From: an uncultured Alteromonadaceae bacterium
Lineage (GTDB): Bacteria > Pseudomonadota > Gammaproteobacteria > Enterobacterales > Alteromonadaceae
NCBI GenBank assembly: GCA_947503265.1
Contig: CANNDC010000006.1
Coordinates: forward strand, 1-64,000
Reading direction: 5' to 3'
DNA: 64,000 bases
Part shown: one piece after another, positions 37,453 to 46,848 of the stretch
How positions within the stretch are numbered: position 1 is the first letter of the stretch
How the letters are laid out: the number at the start of each line of letters is the position of its first letter
The notes under the pieces: model-generated
The model's input: the letters and a program-made list of their open reading frames with translations, nothing else
The model's database searches: none
What the model was told of the DNA's origin: nothing
Program-made: the position numbers and the translations under genes

Positions 37453-37776
37453 TTGGCATTACCCAAACTCTATGAGCCAGTCATTGTTGACAACCCTGCG
37501 CTTGGCGCAAATAGGCAAATAGAACAATGTGCTCATCATCCAGATTTGTTGTCTGCTGACGTCTTTCCTATCAACGACACTGCTCAATTAACATCTGATC
37601 CAACGCCAGATACTGCATTTTCTTCCATGCCCGAATCATTCTTTCTTCCAGAGGTGGCAAAGCGTCAAACTAGGACAAAACATGTGTGCCCTGGATGCGA
37701 TACCAAAATATACGGGAAGTCTTCACTTAACGTTATTTGTGGGGATTGTGAAAGACCGTTTGTCCGTGAAGATTGA
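37453..37776 (+). pseudogene. fragment of a SprT-like zinc-ribbon gene (C-terminal part)
   Basis: The readable frame of about 107 codons has no good start codon (TTG, no ribosome-binding site). It ends with a zinc ribbon, KHVCPGCDTKIYGKSSLNVIC followed by GDCERPF (shown as CPGC and CGDC pairs). This ribbon occurs at the C-terminus of SprT-like metallopeptidase-fold proteins common on plasmids and integrative elements. The metallopeptidase HExxH part is missing. I read it as a relic of the mobile element that brought the island. It could also be a genuine small protein. Confidence 0.45.
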
Positions 37777-37791
37777 ATGCTGATAGTCAGC

Positions 37792-38172
37792 TCATTTACC
37801 TTTAAGTGTCAGTAAAATCGGGCAAACATCATTATCGCTGTTCCTACAATCTTGGATGAGCTTTTGTAAAAAATCCTTTGCTGATAGTAGCTCATCTATT
37901 TTTTCGTTCAGTTCTTTCAGCTTTTTCTCGGAGAGTGCTCTTATTGTAATCTTGTCTTTCATGTCATTCAGTGATTGAAGTTGTTTGATATTTTCAAGTG
38001 TAAAGCCTGCTGACTTCGCTCGATTAATAAACGCTAAAGTATCTACATGTTGCTGAGAGTAATATCGATATGCGCCTTTTGTCTCAGGCACAGGCAATAA
38101 GCCTTCTCGATGATAATACCTCACGGTCTCTACGTTAACGCCCGCTTTTTTAGCAAATTCTCCTACTTTCAT
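37792..38172 (-). CDS. MerR-family metal-responsive regulator
   Basis: The 126-aa protein starts at the ATG at 38172, which has GAGGTG just upstream. The N-terminal winged helix MKVGEFAKKAGVNVETVRYYHREGL is typical of MerR proteins. A coiled-coil dimer helix follows, and the C-terminus has two cysteines in DCRNSDNDVCPIL (about residues 109 and 116). That spacing suits a metal ion but does not match the three-Cys Hg(II) site of MerR. It is divergent from the glutaredoxin-MauE gene and probably acts on the long-spacer promoter at 38206-38237. Confidence 0.8.
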   Translation of the reverse strand: MKVGEFAKKAGVNVETVRYYHREGLLPVPETKGAYRYYSQQHVDTLAFINRAKSAGFTLENIKQLQSLNDMKDKITIRALSEKKLKELNEKIDELLSAKDFLQKLIQDCRNSDNDVCPILLTLKGK

Positions 38173-38205
38173 GTTCACCTCGTTCGACAATTTTTTTGAT
38201 AGCTC

Positions 38206-38237
38206 TTGACAGCGTAGTTAGGTACGCAGTTTATCAT
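38206..38237 (+). promoter_or_regulatory. MerR-type promoter with long spacer
   Basis: A -35 TTGACA (38206-38211) and -10 TATCAT (38232-38237) are separated by 20 bp, where 17 is optimal. The spacer holds the dyad GCGTA-GTTAGG-TACGC. Over-long spacers with a central dyad are the hallmark of MerR-activated promoters. It drives the glutaredoxin-MauE gene and probably the Cus operon. Confidence 0.7.
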
Positions 38238-38270
38238 TGTATCGTATTTTTAAACCTGAGGTGTCTAACA

Positions 38271-39014
38271 ATGAGTAAATCAGCAACGCTATATCGAATG
38301 GAAACCAACACACACACTTGTCCATTTGGACTTCGAGCCAAGGACTTATTGCGCCGAAAGGGGTTTCAGGTTGACGATAAAATACTGACGTCACGTGATG
38401 AGGTAGAACAAGTCAAATCTAAACTGGGTGTTAAAACTACGCCTCAAATCATCATCGATGATGCGCGCGTTGGCGGGTTTGAAGATTTGCAACGCCACTT
38501 GGGAAAAGCGCCGAAAGACAAATCCAAAACGACCTACTTTCCCGTGCTAGCGGTCTTTGGCGTCGCTGCATTATTAGCAGTCGCCATTGCTTATCCGTTT
38601 GGCAGTGGATTGGAAATACAAACGTTTATAATGCATTTTATTGGTCTTTCCATGATTGTACTGGGTCTACTTAAACTTCAAAATCTGGAAGGGTTTGTCA
38701 ATGGCTTTTTGGGTTATGATTTACTCGCTCGTCGCTATGTGCCTTATGCCTTTGTTTATCCCTATGCAGAAATTCTGGGCGGCTTATTAATGGTGGCCGG
38801 CACGCTTTCTGTAATATCGGTTCCAATCATGTTGCTCATTGGCGGCTTCGGCGGTGTATCGGTCATAAAAGCAGTGTACATCGATAAACGCGAGCTCAAG
38901 TGTGCTTGTGTAGGTGGCGACTCTAATGTGCCGTTAGGTTTTGTCTCATTTTCTGAAAATGCAGTCATGTTTGGCGCAGGAATCTGGATGTTGGTTCAGC
39001 AACTGTTTATTTAG
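38271..39014 (+). CDS. glutaredoxin-MauE/DoxX fusion membrane protein
   Basis: The 247-aa protein starts at the ATG at 38271 (GAGGTG upstream). Residues 1-85 are a glutaredoxin fold with THTCPFGLRAKDLL (a single active Cys, CPFG) and KTTPQIIIDDARVGGFEDL. Residues about 90-245 form a MauE/DoxX-type four-TM domain (LLKLQNLEGFVNGFLGYDLL, YPYAEILGGLLMVAGTL) ending with a CACVGG cysteine pair. Such fusions sit beside metal-efflux operons in gammaproteobacteria, and redox handling of bound metal or thiols is likely. It is the first gene after the MerR-type promoter. Confidence 0.75.
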   Translation: MSKSATLYRMETNTHTCPFGLRAKDLLRRKGFQVDDKILTSRDEVEQVKSKLGVKTTPQIIIDDARVGGFEDLQRHLGKAPKDKSKTTYFPVLAVFGVAALLAVAIAYPFGSGLEIQTFIMHFIGLSMIVLGLLKLQNLEGFVNGFLGYDLLARRYVPYAFVYPYAEILGGLLMVAGTLSVISVPIMLLIGGFGGVSVIKAVYIDKRELKCACVGGDSNVPLGFVSFSENAVMFGAGIWMLVQQLFI

Positions 39015-39040
39015 TTGCTTTAATTATCTATACTTAACAT

Positions 39041-39463
39041 ATGAAAATGCCAAAGCAGTTTGTGACAGTCTTTATGATTTTAATGCTACTTATCACTCAG
39101 ATAAGTGGAGCATTCGCGTCTGCACAGGTATTTTCTTCGATGTCTGACACGCCTTGTTCAATGAGTAACCCATCTCATCATGCTTTGCAATCTGCTGCAA
39201 AGACAGAGTCGATGTCCGAACACATGATGTTAGAACAGAGCAAGACAGCTACAATGGATTGTTGTGATAGTGTTGATATGAATATTTGTTGCGACGGGCA
39301 ATGCGCTTGTGTTGCTGTTGCTGCAACGGCTGTGTTTATTTTTGGATCTCTATCTGAAGACCATCTACCCAATATAAATGAAACGTTTATCGAGTCCTCG
39401 CCACCGCCTCACTCGGCCTTTTCCGCACTGCTCAAGCGGCCCCCAATTCAATCTTTAGCTTAA
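39041..39463 (+). CDS. Met/His/Cys-rich exported protein, copper-operon type
   Basis: The 140-aa protein has a signal peptide (about 1-26, FVTVFMILMLLITQISGAFAS). Many potential soft-metal ligands follow: SMSDTPCSMSNPSHH, MSEHMMLEQSK, MDCCDS and NICCDGQCACV. A short hydrophobic segment VAVAATAVFIFGSL could anchor it. It resembles the small DUF2946-like proteins found upstream of cus/cop genes. A role in binding Cu(I) or Ag(I) in the periplasm is inference. It lies 26 bp after the glutaredoxin gene. Confidence 0.6.
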   Translation: MKMPKQFVTVFMILMLLITQISGAFASAQVFSSMSDTPCSMSNPSHHALQSAAKTESMSEHMMLEQSKTATMDCCDSVDMNICCDGQCACVAVAATAVFIFGSLSEDHLPNINETFIESSPPPHSAFSALLKRPPIQSLA

Positions 39464-39610
39464 TCAACTCTTTCACGTAGCGAATAGCTGACCAGTCATG
39501 GTCGGTTCATGTCTGTTTTCCTATCTGTTTGCATATGCATTGCGCTATGTAGGCAGGTCATAAAATAAGACACTCGCTGATTGCGAACTTTTATAAGTTA
39601 AGGATCCGAC

Positions 39611-41095
39611 ATGGGCCTACTACATATTTTTAGAACACGGGTGTCTTCATTTAATATGTCAAGATACTCGACAAAACCTGCCGGTCGTGGCGAGTTTGTA
39701 ACTCGTTCCATAATGGTTGCACTGGCATCGCTCTTCTTTAATTTCACTAGCGCAATGAGCCATGCAAACGAACGAACTGTTTTAAATTTGGACACCGCCA
39801 TCAATATGGCGCTGACACAAGACGATTGGTTAGTGAAAAGTCAATTTGAGCAGCAACGCCTGATGGCTTTAAGTGAAGGGGCAAGTGCTTTGCCCGATCC
39901 TACATTGAGTATCGGCATTCTCAATCTGCCAACAGATGGGTTTGCATTTGATCAAGAGCCGATGACACAGTTGAAAGTAGGTGCCTCGCAAATGTTTCCT
40001 CGTGGCGACACTTTGGCATTACAAGAAGCGCAACTTCAGCAAGCGGCGAAGATTCAACCCGTCAAGCGTGCAGACAGACGGCAGAAAGTCGCTTTACAGA
40101 CAACATTACTGTGGCTAGACGCTTATCAAAATCAAGCAAGCTACGCCTTGGTAAAAGACGCTGAGCCTCTCTTTGACAAATTGGGCGATATTGTCAGCGC
40201 AGGTTACGCGTCATCCGTTGGAAAGGCTAATCAACAAGATATCATCAGAGCCGAGTTAGAATTGGTTCGCTTGCAAGACCGCCTTATATCACTCTCAACA
40301 CAGCAACGCTCTGCGCTCTCAAAACTGATGCAATTTTTAAGTAGCCCAGACCAAGGCGCCACTTATTCAGGCTTAGCTTCTGACTTTGAGGCAGTCGGCG
40401 ACTTACCGATCGAACAAGACATGTTCCCGCAAGAAAGGGCAACTTTACTTGAATCAAGCAACATCAATGAGCAGTACTTATATACCATTTTGGCTAATCA
40501 CCCCTTAGTTGTTGCCATCGAACAACAAATCTCAGCTGAGCGCATCAGTATTGATATCGCTGAGCAAAACTTTAAACCGCAGTTTGGTGTTAATGCCAGT
40601 TATGCACTTCGCGATGATACGCCTGCTGGTAATAGCCGTGCGGATTTCTTTTCTGTGGGCATGAGCGTATCGCTACCCTTGTTTTCCACCGTTCGACAAG
40701 ATGCGCAAGTCAGCAGCAGTATTCAGTTAGTTGAAGCCACGAAAACTGAAAAGCGTTTAGTGTTAAGAGAACTAATGGCAGGCTTAAAAAGCAGCATCGA
40801 CCAGTATCAAGGCGTGTCCCAACGCCTAGCCATATATCAGTCGCAAATTTTACCACAAATGGCACAACAAACCGATGCAGCCTTAATTGCTTACACCAAT
40901 GATTTGGGCGATTTCGCAGAAGTGGTAAGAGCCAAGATTGCCGAGCTGGACGCACAAATAACTACGATTAGCATAGAAGTAGCAAAACGCAAAGCGCTGG
41001 CTTCAATTCACTATTATTTTTCTGAATATCACCTTGATGCTGAGCACCAGAGGCAGGTAAACCAAGCAAGTGGGAGAGACAACAATGACAAGTAA
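39611..41095 (+). CDS. cusC: TolC-family outer-membrane channel of the Cus-type pump
   Basis: The 494-aa protein starts at ATG with AAGGA upstream. An N-terminal extension precedes a signal-like segment (SIMVALASLFFNFTSAMSHA). The mature part has the two repeated helical and beta halves of outer-membrane efflux proteins (LPDPTLSIGILNLPTDGF, ASQMFPRGDTLALQEAQLQQ, DFFSVGMSVSLPLFS). It is the outer-membrane part of the tripartite pump encoded with the next two genes. It overlaps the adaptor gene by 11 nt. Confidence 0.8.
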   Translation: MGLLHIFRTRVSSFNMSRYSTKPAGRGEFVTRSIMVALASLFFNFTSAMSHANERTVLNLDTAINMALTQDDWLVKSQFEQQRLMALSEGASALPDPTLSIGILNLPTDGFAFDQEPMTQLKVGASQMFPRGDTLALQEAQLQQAAKIQPVKRADRRQKVALQTTLLWLDAYQNQASYALVKDAEPLFDKLGDIVSAGYASSVGKANQQDIIRAELELVRLQDRLISLSTQQRSALSKLMQFLSSPDQGATYSGLASDFEAVGDLPIEQDMFPQERATLLESSNINEQYLYTILANHPLVVAIEQQISAERISIDIAEQNFKPQFGVNASYALRDDTPAGNSRADFFSVGMSVSLPLFSTVRQDAQVSSSIQLVEATKTEKRLVLRELMAGLKSSIDQYQGVSQRLAIYQSQILPQMAQQTDAALIAYTNDLGDFAEVVRAKIAELDAQITTISIEVAKRKALASIHYYFSEYHLDAEHQRQVNQASGRDNNDK

Positions 41096-43025
41096 AACAA
41101 ACAGCATCACGACCAAGGCAGCACTTGGTATTGGATTAGGGCTTGGAATCGTAATGAGTGTGCTTGCATTCCTGGTTTTTTCACCCTCTCATGACATGGC
41201 AGAGACATCGGGAAACGATACCAAAGGCGCTGATGAGCCTTTATATTGGGTTGCTCCCATGGACCCAAATTTTAAGCGAGACAAACCCGGTAAATCTCCG
41301 ATGGGCATGGATTTGGTACCCGTTTTTGAGGAAAGCAGTGCCAACGATTCACCTGGTACGGTATCGATTGATCCTGTGACCATCCAAAACTTGGGTGTAA
41401 AAACCAGCATAGTTAAAAGTATAGAGCCTGAAGGCACGATACAAGCGGTCGGCCAGGTGCAATATGCGCAAAATGCGATTGAGCACGTGCATCCTCGTAT
41501 CGAAGGTTGGGTCGAGACGCTAAGTGTACGCACGCAAGGTGACTTCATTGAAAAAGGTGAAGCCTTGTATTCGATTTATTCCCCCGAACTTGTTAACGCA
41601 CAGGAAGAATTTGTTATTGCCTTGAATCAACAAAACGCAGCGTTAATCAATGCTGCAAAAGCAAGGCTGCGTGCATTAGCGGTGCCTCAATCACGCATTG
41701 AGAGTATTGAAAAGTCGCGCAAGATTTCTCAAACCGTTACCGTGCTAGCCCCTGCAACGGGTTTTGTCGATGCGCTTAATGTGCAACAAGGCATGTATGT
41801 CAAGCCAGGGATGACCATGCTGTCGATTGCCTCTTTGGATACCGTGTGGGTGATTGCTGATGTATTTCCGAATGACGCTAGTTTTTTAAGCATTGGGCAA
41901 CGCGCAATTATTAGCAGCAACGACTTGCCCGGTAAGGTATTTGAGGCCACTTTGGATTACATCTATCCGATGTTAAACAGCGCGACGCGCACGGTGCAAG
42001 CACGTTTTGTGGTCGACAACCAAGTCGATAACCTCAGTGAGAAAGTGTCATACTCGCTCAAACCGGACATGTTCATAAAGGTAAAACTTTTTTACGGGGA
42101 TAGTGAAAGCGTCGACGTGTTAGCCGTGCCTAAGCAAGCGGTGATCCGAACGGGCAAAAGCAATCGCCTCGTGTTGGCCTTGGAAGAGGGGAAATACAAA
42201 TCTGTCGATGTGCAGTTGGGCAGAGAGTTTGGTGATGTATTTGAAATACTGGATGGCGTTATAGAAGGTGATGCTATTGTTACCTCAGCGCAGTTTCTCA
42301 TCGATTCTGAAAGCAGTATTACGTCTGATTTTATGCGCATGACTCCGGTTGAAAATACGATAGACGCTGACGCCAGTGCGTGGACACAAGCCACCGTTAA
42401 TGAAGTGTTAGTAGACCGAAACATGATCAACATCACCCATGGGCCCCTTGATACCTTTGACATGATGGGTATGACCATGAATTTTACCTTGGCTGATGAC
42501 ATTGCGATATCCGATTTCGAAGTCGGCATGGATATCCATATCGAAGTCATTCGTGAACCTACCGGCATGTTTCAAATTAAAACCGTGCATTTTGTCGACG
42601 GTCTATCATCTAGTAAAGACGATGAACATCAGCATATGACAGATGAGTCAATCTCGCGTGATGATGACAACAATCAGGCTCATGACGGTCACGCTGAACA
42701 TATGCAGATGGAAATGCAACAAAAGGATATGCAATCGGAGGAGGCAAGTGCGTGGACAGAAGCGACTGTTGTGGAGGTTGAGCTCGATAGACGTCGAGTC
42801 ACTTTAACACATGGTTATCTTGATGCCTTTGACATGATGGGTATGACTATGGGTTTTACAGTTGCTAGTGATATCAATATTGATGATTTTGTTGTTGGCG
42901 ACACAGTGCATGTTGAAATCATTCGCGAAGACAATGGCATGTTTCAAGTCAAAACCTTGCATATCATGGGATCTAGTATGGAACATCATGAAGCGAAAAG
43001 AGAAGGTAAGGAGGGTCACGAATGA
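41085..43025 (+). CDS. cusB: CusB-type RND adaptor with heavy-metal-binding domain and two fused CusF domains
   Basis: The 646-aa protein starts at the ATG at 41085 (GGGAGAG upstream). An N-terminal TM anchor is followed by a heavy-metal-binding domain (WVAPMDPNFKRDKPGKSPMG, then MDLVP) and the standard adaptor core (IQAVGQVQYAQNAIEHVHPR, VTVLAPATGFVDAL). The C-terminal 220 residues contain two CusF-like barrels, each with ITHG or LTHG followed by DMMGMTM. They are separated by a His/Met-rich linker (DDEHQHMTDE, HDGHAEHMQMEMQ). In E. coli CusF is a separate chaperone with His, Trp and two Met. Here His and both Met remain but the Trp position is Met. It hands Cu(I)/Ag(I) to CusA. Confidence 0.85.
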   Translation: MTSKTNSITTKAALGIGLGLGIVMSVLAFLVFSPSHDMAETSGNDTKGADEPLYWVAPMDPNFKRDKPGKSPMGMDLVPVFEESSANDSPGTVSIDPVTIQNLGVKTSIVKSIEPEGTIQAVGQVQYAQNAIEHVHPRIEGWVETLSVRTQGDFIEKGEALYSIYSPELVNAQEEFVIALNQQNAALINAAKARLRALAVPQSRIESIEKSRKISQTVTVLAPATGFVDALNVQQGMYVKPGMTMLSIASLDTVWVIADVFPNDASFLSIGQRAIISSNDLPGKVFEATLDYIYPMLNSATRTVQARFVVDNQVDNLSEKVSYSLKPDMFIKVKLFYGDSESVDVLAVPKQAVIRTGKSNRLVLALEEGKYKSVDVQLGREFGDVFEILDGVIEGDAIVTSAQFLIDSESSITSDFMRMTPVENTIDADASAWTQATVNEVLVDRNMINITHGPLDTFDMMGMTMNFTLADDIAISDFEVGMDIHIEVIREPTGMFQIKTVHFVDGLSSSKDDEHQHMTDESISRDDDNNQAHDGHAEHMQMEMQQKDMQSEEASAWTEATVVEVELDRRRVTLTHGYLDAFDMMGMTMGFTVASDINIDDFVVGDTVHVEIIREDNGMFQVKTLHIMGSSMEHHEAKREGKEGHE

Positions 43026-46000
43026 TAAATTCAATCATTCATTGGTCTATTCATAACCGATTCTTTGTTTTATTGGCAACCTTCATGCTGATTGGTGGCG
43101 GCCTGTATTCATTAAAAAATACCCCCGTTGATGCCATACCCGACTTAAGTGATGTGCAAGTCATTGTTAAAACCTCGTATCCGGGACAAGCGCCACAAGT
43201 CGTTGAGGATCAGGTGACTTATCCGCTAACCACAGCGTTCTTATCCGTACCCAACGCTAAAACAGTCAGAGGCTTCTCCTTTTTCGGTGATTCATATATT
43301 TATATTATTTTTGATGACGATACCGATCTTTACTGGGCGCGCAGTCGCGTGCTGGAATATTTATCTCAAGTTGCACCAACCTTGCCAGCTACCGCAAAAC
43401 CTCAACTTGGTCCAGATGCTACCGGGGTAGGTTGGGTGTATATGTATGCGCTGACCGATTCGAGTGGCCAACATGACTTAAGTGAACTAAGAAGCCTGCA
43501 AGACTGGTTTTTAAAATACGAACTACAAACAGTGCCCGGTGTATCAGAAGTCGCAACCGTAGGGGGCATGGTTAAGCAATACCAAATCATGGTAGATCCG
43601 CTTAAACTTCAAGCACTGAATATTCCGCTATCTCATGTGCAAATGGCAGTAAAGCGCGGTAATCAGGAGACGGGTGCGTCTGTTATTGATATGGCAGAAG
43701 CCGAATACATGATCCGTACGACAGGTTATATCGAGACTAAGGAAGATATCGAAAACATCCCTGTTGGTGTGCGTTCGAGTGCCAATATGGCTGAAAGCTC
43801 AGCGCCAGAAAATAGCAGTGTGCCTATTCTCATTAAAGACATCGCGACAGTTGAAATAGGTCCTCAAATGCGCCGAGGCGTCACGGATCTGAACGGCGAG
43901 GGCGAAAGTGTTGGCGGCATCGTTGTCATGCGCTTTGGTGAGAATGCACAAGCGACGATTGATGGCGTCAAAGCAAAACTAGATGCGCTTAAAAGTAGTC
44001 TGCCAGACGGCGTGGACATCATACCGGTCTACGACCGTTCGGCTTTAATCGAGCGTTCAGTTGATAACCTCACTAAAAAACTGGTAGTGGAGTTTGCGGT
44101 TGTCGCACTGATTTGCGTAGTGTTTCTGTTTCATTTGCGTTCATCGTTGGTGGCTATCATCAGTCTACCCATCGGCATTTTAGGTGCGTTTATTGTCATG
44201 CACCTACAAGGGATAAATGCCAATATCATGTCCTTAGGCGGTATTGCCATTGCCATCGGCGCAATGATTGATGGTGCGATTGTGCTGGTTGAAAACATGC
44301 ACAAGCATATGGAAAAGACCGAAATCACAAAGGAAAACCGTTGGGAAGTAGTTGCGAAATCAGCAACAGAAGTCGGGCCAGCGCTATTTTTTAGCCTACT
44401 CATCATTACAGTGAGCTTTCTACCTGTATTCACACTTGAGGCGCAAGAAGGTCGCATGTTCAGTCCCTTGGCATACACCAAAACCTATGCCATGGCAGCC
44501 GCTGCATTTTTAGCCATTACCTTAGTGCCCGTGCTAATGGGCTATTTTGTCAGAGGGAAAATTGTGCCTGAGCACAAAAACCCGATTAACCGGTCGCTTA
44601 TCGCTGTGTATCGACCCATATTAAAAGCGGTGTTGCGCTTCCCAAAAATCACCATATTTCTCTCTGTTTTAGTGCTGATAATCGGGTTTTGGCCAGTGAA
44701 CAAAATTGGTAGTGAATTTATACCGCCACTAGACGAAGGCGATTTGATGTATATGCCGACGACCTATGCCGCGGTGTCTATTGGGGAAGCTCGAGACATA
44801 TTGCAGCAAACCAATAAACTCATTAAGACCGTGCCAGAAGTTGAAACGGTATATGGCAAAGTAGGGCGCGCTGACACTGCAACCGACCCTGCACCCTTAA
44901 CCATGATAGAGACCTTTATCCAGTTAAAACCGAAAGACCAATGGCGAGAGGGGGTCACGACCCAAGACTTAATCAATGAGTTTGATAATTTGGTTAATTT
45001 TCCGGGGCTAACCAATGCCTGGGTCATGCCGATTAAAACCCGCATTGATATGCTGGCAACAGGTATAAAAACGCCTGTAGGCATTAAAATAGGTGGGCCT
45101 GATTTGTCGGTCATCCAATTGATTGGACAGCAACTTGAACAGGTACTCGGTAAAGTTAAAGGGACGGCCTCTGTTTACGCAGAGAGGGTAGCCGGCGGTC
45201 GTTATATCACCATCGATATTGACCGCGTCAAGGCTGCACGTTACGGCTTAAATATTGCCGACGTGCAGTCATTTATCGCCAGTAGTGTAGGTGGCATGAA
45301 CCTAACGACGAGCGTTGAAGGACTTGAGCGCTATCCTGTTCAAGTGCGTTTTCCACAAGACTACCGCGATTCACCTGAGGCACTTCGTCGCCTGCCCTTT
45401 GTAACACCAAACGGTGCTCATATTCAGCTTGGGAACATTACTACCATCACCATTGAGGACAGCCCCCCGGGGATTAAGAGTGAAAATGCGCGGCCCAATG
45501 GTTGGGTATATGTTGATATTGAAAATATTGATGTTGGGCAGTACGTCAATAATGCGAGGCAAATAGTGACCGAACAAGTCGATTTGCCGCCCGGCTATTC
45601 ATTGAATTGGAGTGGGCAGTTTGAATACATGGAGCGTGCTAAGGCAAAGCTGACCTATGTCATTCCGCTTACCTTAGGCATCATCATAATTTTGCTATAC
45701 GCCAGTTTTCGAAGTTTTCCACAAGTCGCCATGATTATTGGCACCTTACCCTTCGCGTTAATCGGTGGCGTATGGCTGATGTATTTAGAGAATTTTAATT
45801 TTTCAGTCGCCGTTGGTGTGGGCTTTATTGCCTTAGCTGGTGTTGCCGTAGAAATAGGGATCATTATGTTGGCGTATCTTGATAACCGATTTAAAGAATT
45901 AGGCGATGATTTTAGTATCGACGCGCTAAAACAAGCGGTTATGCAAGGCTGCGAAATGCGTATACGCCCGGTCATGATGACCTCAACGTCCATTATTTTT

Positions 46001-46156
46001 GGCTTAATGCCAGTGATGTACGGCACTGGGACAGGCTCTGAAGTGATGAGTCGCGTCGCCGCCCCGATGGTGGGCGGTATGGTTAGCGCGCTTATATTGA
46101 CACTTATCGTGCTACCGGCTGTGTATTTTTTGTGGCGAAAATGTCAATGTAATTAA
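43022..46156 (+). CDS. cusA: CusA-type heavy-metal RND efflux permease
   Basis: The 1044-aa protein overlaps cusB by ATGA. It has 12 TM segments and HME-RND landmarks: KNTPVDAIPDLSDVQVIVKT, SFFGDSYIYIIFDDDTDLYW, GAMIDGAIVLVENMHKH (proton relay with conserved Asp in TM4), GSEFIPPLDEGDLMYMPTT and VGFIALAGVAVEIGIIML. The size equals E. coli CusA (1047 aa). It is the proton-driven motor exporting monovalent copper or silver across the envelope. Its stop codon overlaps the end of the convergent regulator gene by 4 nt. Confidence 0.9.
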   Translation: MINSIIHWSIHNRFFVLLATFMLIGGGLYSLKNTPVDAIPDLSDVQVIVKTSYPGQAPQVVEDQVTYPLTTAFLSVPNAKTVRGFSFFGDSYIYIIFDDDTDLYWARSRVLEYLSQVAPTLPATAKPQLGPDATGVGWVYMYALTDSSGQHDLSELRSLQDWFLKYELQTVPGVSEVATVGGMVKQYQIMVDPLKLQALNIPLSHVQMAVKRGNQETGASVIDMAEAEYMIRTTGYIETKEDIENIPVGVRSSANMAESSAPENSSVPILIKDIATVEIGPQMRRGVTDLNGEGESVGGIVVMRFGENAQATIDGVKAKLDALKSSLPDGVDIIPVYDRSALIERSVDNLTKKLVVEFAVVALICVVFLFHLRSSLVAIISLPIGILGAFIVMHLQGINANIMSLGGIAIAIGAMIDGAIVLVENMHKHMEKTEITKENRWEVVAKSATEVGPALFFSLLIITVSFLPVFTLEAQEGRMFSPLAYTKTYAMAAAAFLAITLVPVLMGYFVRGKIVPEHKNPINRSLIAVYRPILKAVLRFPKITIFLSVLVLIIGFWPVNKIGSEFIPPLDEGDLMYMPTTYAAVSIGEARDILQQTNKLIKTVPEVETVYGKVGRADTATDPAPLTMIETFIQLKPKDQWREGVTTQDLINEFDNLVNFPGLTNAWVMPIKTRIDMLATGIKTPVGIKIGGPDLSVIQLIGQQLEQVLGKVKGTASVYAERVAGGRYITIDIDRVKAARYGLNIADVQSFIASSVGGMNLTTSVEGLERYPVQVRFPQDYRDSPEALRRLPFVTPNGAHIQLGNITTITIEDSPPGIKSENARPNGWVYVDIENIDVGQYVNNARQIVTEQVDLPPGYSLNWSGQFEYMERAKAKLTYVIPLTLGIIIILLYASFRSFPQVAMIIGTLPFALIGGVWLMYLENFNFSVAVGVGFIALAGVAVEIGIIMLAYLDNRFKELGDDFSIDALKQAVMQGCEMRIRPVMMTSTSIIFGLMPVMYGTGTGSEVMSRVAAPMVGGMVSALILTLIVLPAVYFLWRKCQCN

Positions 46157-46542
46157 TGACTGAGTTCATTCAAAATACCGCACTCTTTGATTGTTTTGTT
46201 GGCATCGCAGGACTGAGCCATTTGCTCAAGTGTTAATTTAAGGGAGGATAACTCCTTTATTTTTTCGTTCACTTGGCAAATGTGCTCATCTATGAGTTTG
46301 TTTACACTTGAACAGCTTTGCTCTGGATTGTTCTTATTGTGGATCAGGGTTTCAATTTCTTTCATCGAAATGTCGAGTGAGCGGCATTGCTTAATGAAAA
46401 TCAATTCATCTAACAAGGCTTTATCATAGGTTCTGTAATTGGCCTCGGTGCGCTCGGGCTTTGATAATAAACCTTTACGCTCATAAAACCTGATTGTTTG
46501 AATGCTGCAACCTGAGCGTTTCGACAACTCACCAATTTTCAT
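46153..46542 (-). CDS. MerR-family Cd/Pb/Zn-responsive regulator (CadR/PbrR-like)
   Basis: The 129-aa protein has the MerR winged helix MKIGELSKRSGCSIQTIRFY. Cys77-type and C-terminal cysteines follow in EQSCSSVNKLID and AQSCDANKTIKECGIL, the latter matching the C-N-x6-7-C metal-loop pattern of CadR/PbrR regulators. It responds to divalent soft metals. Two promoters with 19-bp spacers and a shared TATAGACTT core lie on its far side and are its probable targets. Confidence 0.8.
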   Translation of the reverse strand: MKIGELSKRSGCSIQTIRFYERKGLLSKPERTEANYRTYDKALLDELIFIKQCRSLDISMKEIETLIHNKNNPEQSCSSVNKLIDEHICQVNEKIKELSSLKLTLEQMAQSCDANKTIKECGILNELSH

Positions 46543-46555
46543 AGTACATCCACTC

Positions 46556-46586
46556 TTGACTCTATTCTAAGTATAGACTTTATACT
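46556..46586 (+). promoter_or_regulatory. MerR/CadR-type promoter 1 (19-bp spacer)
   Basis: A -35 TTGACT (46556-46561), 19-bp spacer CTATTCTAAGTATAGACTT and -10 TATACT (46581-46586) can be read directly. The spacer contains the dyad CTAT-TCTAAG-TATAG. It faces the small membrane protein gene and is divergent from the CadR-like gene. Confidence 0.75.
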
Positions 46587-46653
46587 TCGCTTTACTGCTT
46601 GTAAAGCAAACGCACATTTTCATTAACTAATTATGTCAGTAACAAGAGGATTC

Positions 46654-46842
46654 ATGATGAAAGTATTTTTTGTATTGCTAGGGTTGGGAATAACAATTGT
46701 GTCACTCACGCACGGTTTCTTCTCTGATATCAATATGCTTCATAGCTTGCTAGTGCATCCAATCACCGTGTTATTTGGGCTGTTGTTTGTTGCGCTTGGC
46801 TTGAAAGGCGCTGAAAAAACCAAAATACAAAGAAATGATTAA
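46654..46842 (+). CDS. small two-TM membrane protein
   Basis: The 62-aa protein starts at the ATG at 46654, placed 3 nt after AGAGGA. An earlier ATG at 46633 has no ribosome-binding site. It has two hydrophobic segments (FFVLLGLGITIVSLTHGFF and LLVHPITVLFGLLFVALGL) and a charged tail. It is the first gene after the CadR-type promoter and precedes the CDF exporter. Its role is unknown, and it may assist metal export. Confidence 0.6.
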   Translation: MMKVFFVLLGLGITIVSLTHGFFSDINMLHSLLVHPITVLFGLLFVALGLKGAEKTKIQRND

Positions 46843-46848
46843 GATGGC

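Noticed and set aside
37792..38172. Mercury-resistance operon, because of a MerR protein next to a glutaredoxin-type protein.
   Set aside because: The three-cysteine Hg(II) site is not present, and there is no merA, merT or merP in the window.
42092..42568. Long minus-strand frame inside the CusB adaptor gene (158 codons).
   Set aside because: It is a shadow of the repeated CusF-domain coding sequence; the translated product has no family resemblance.
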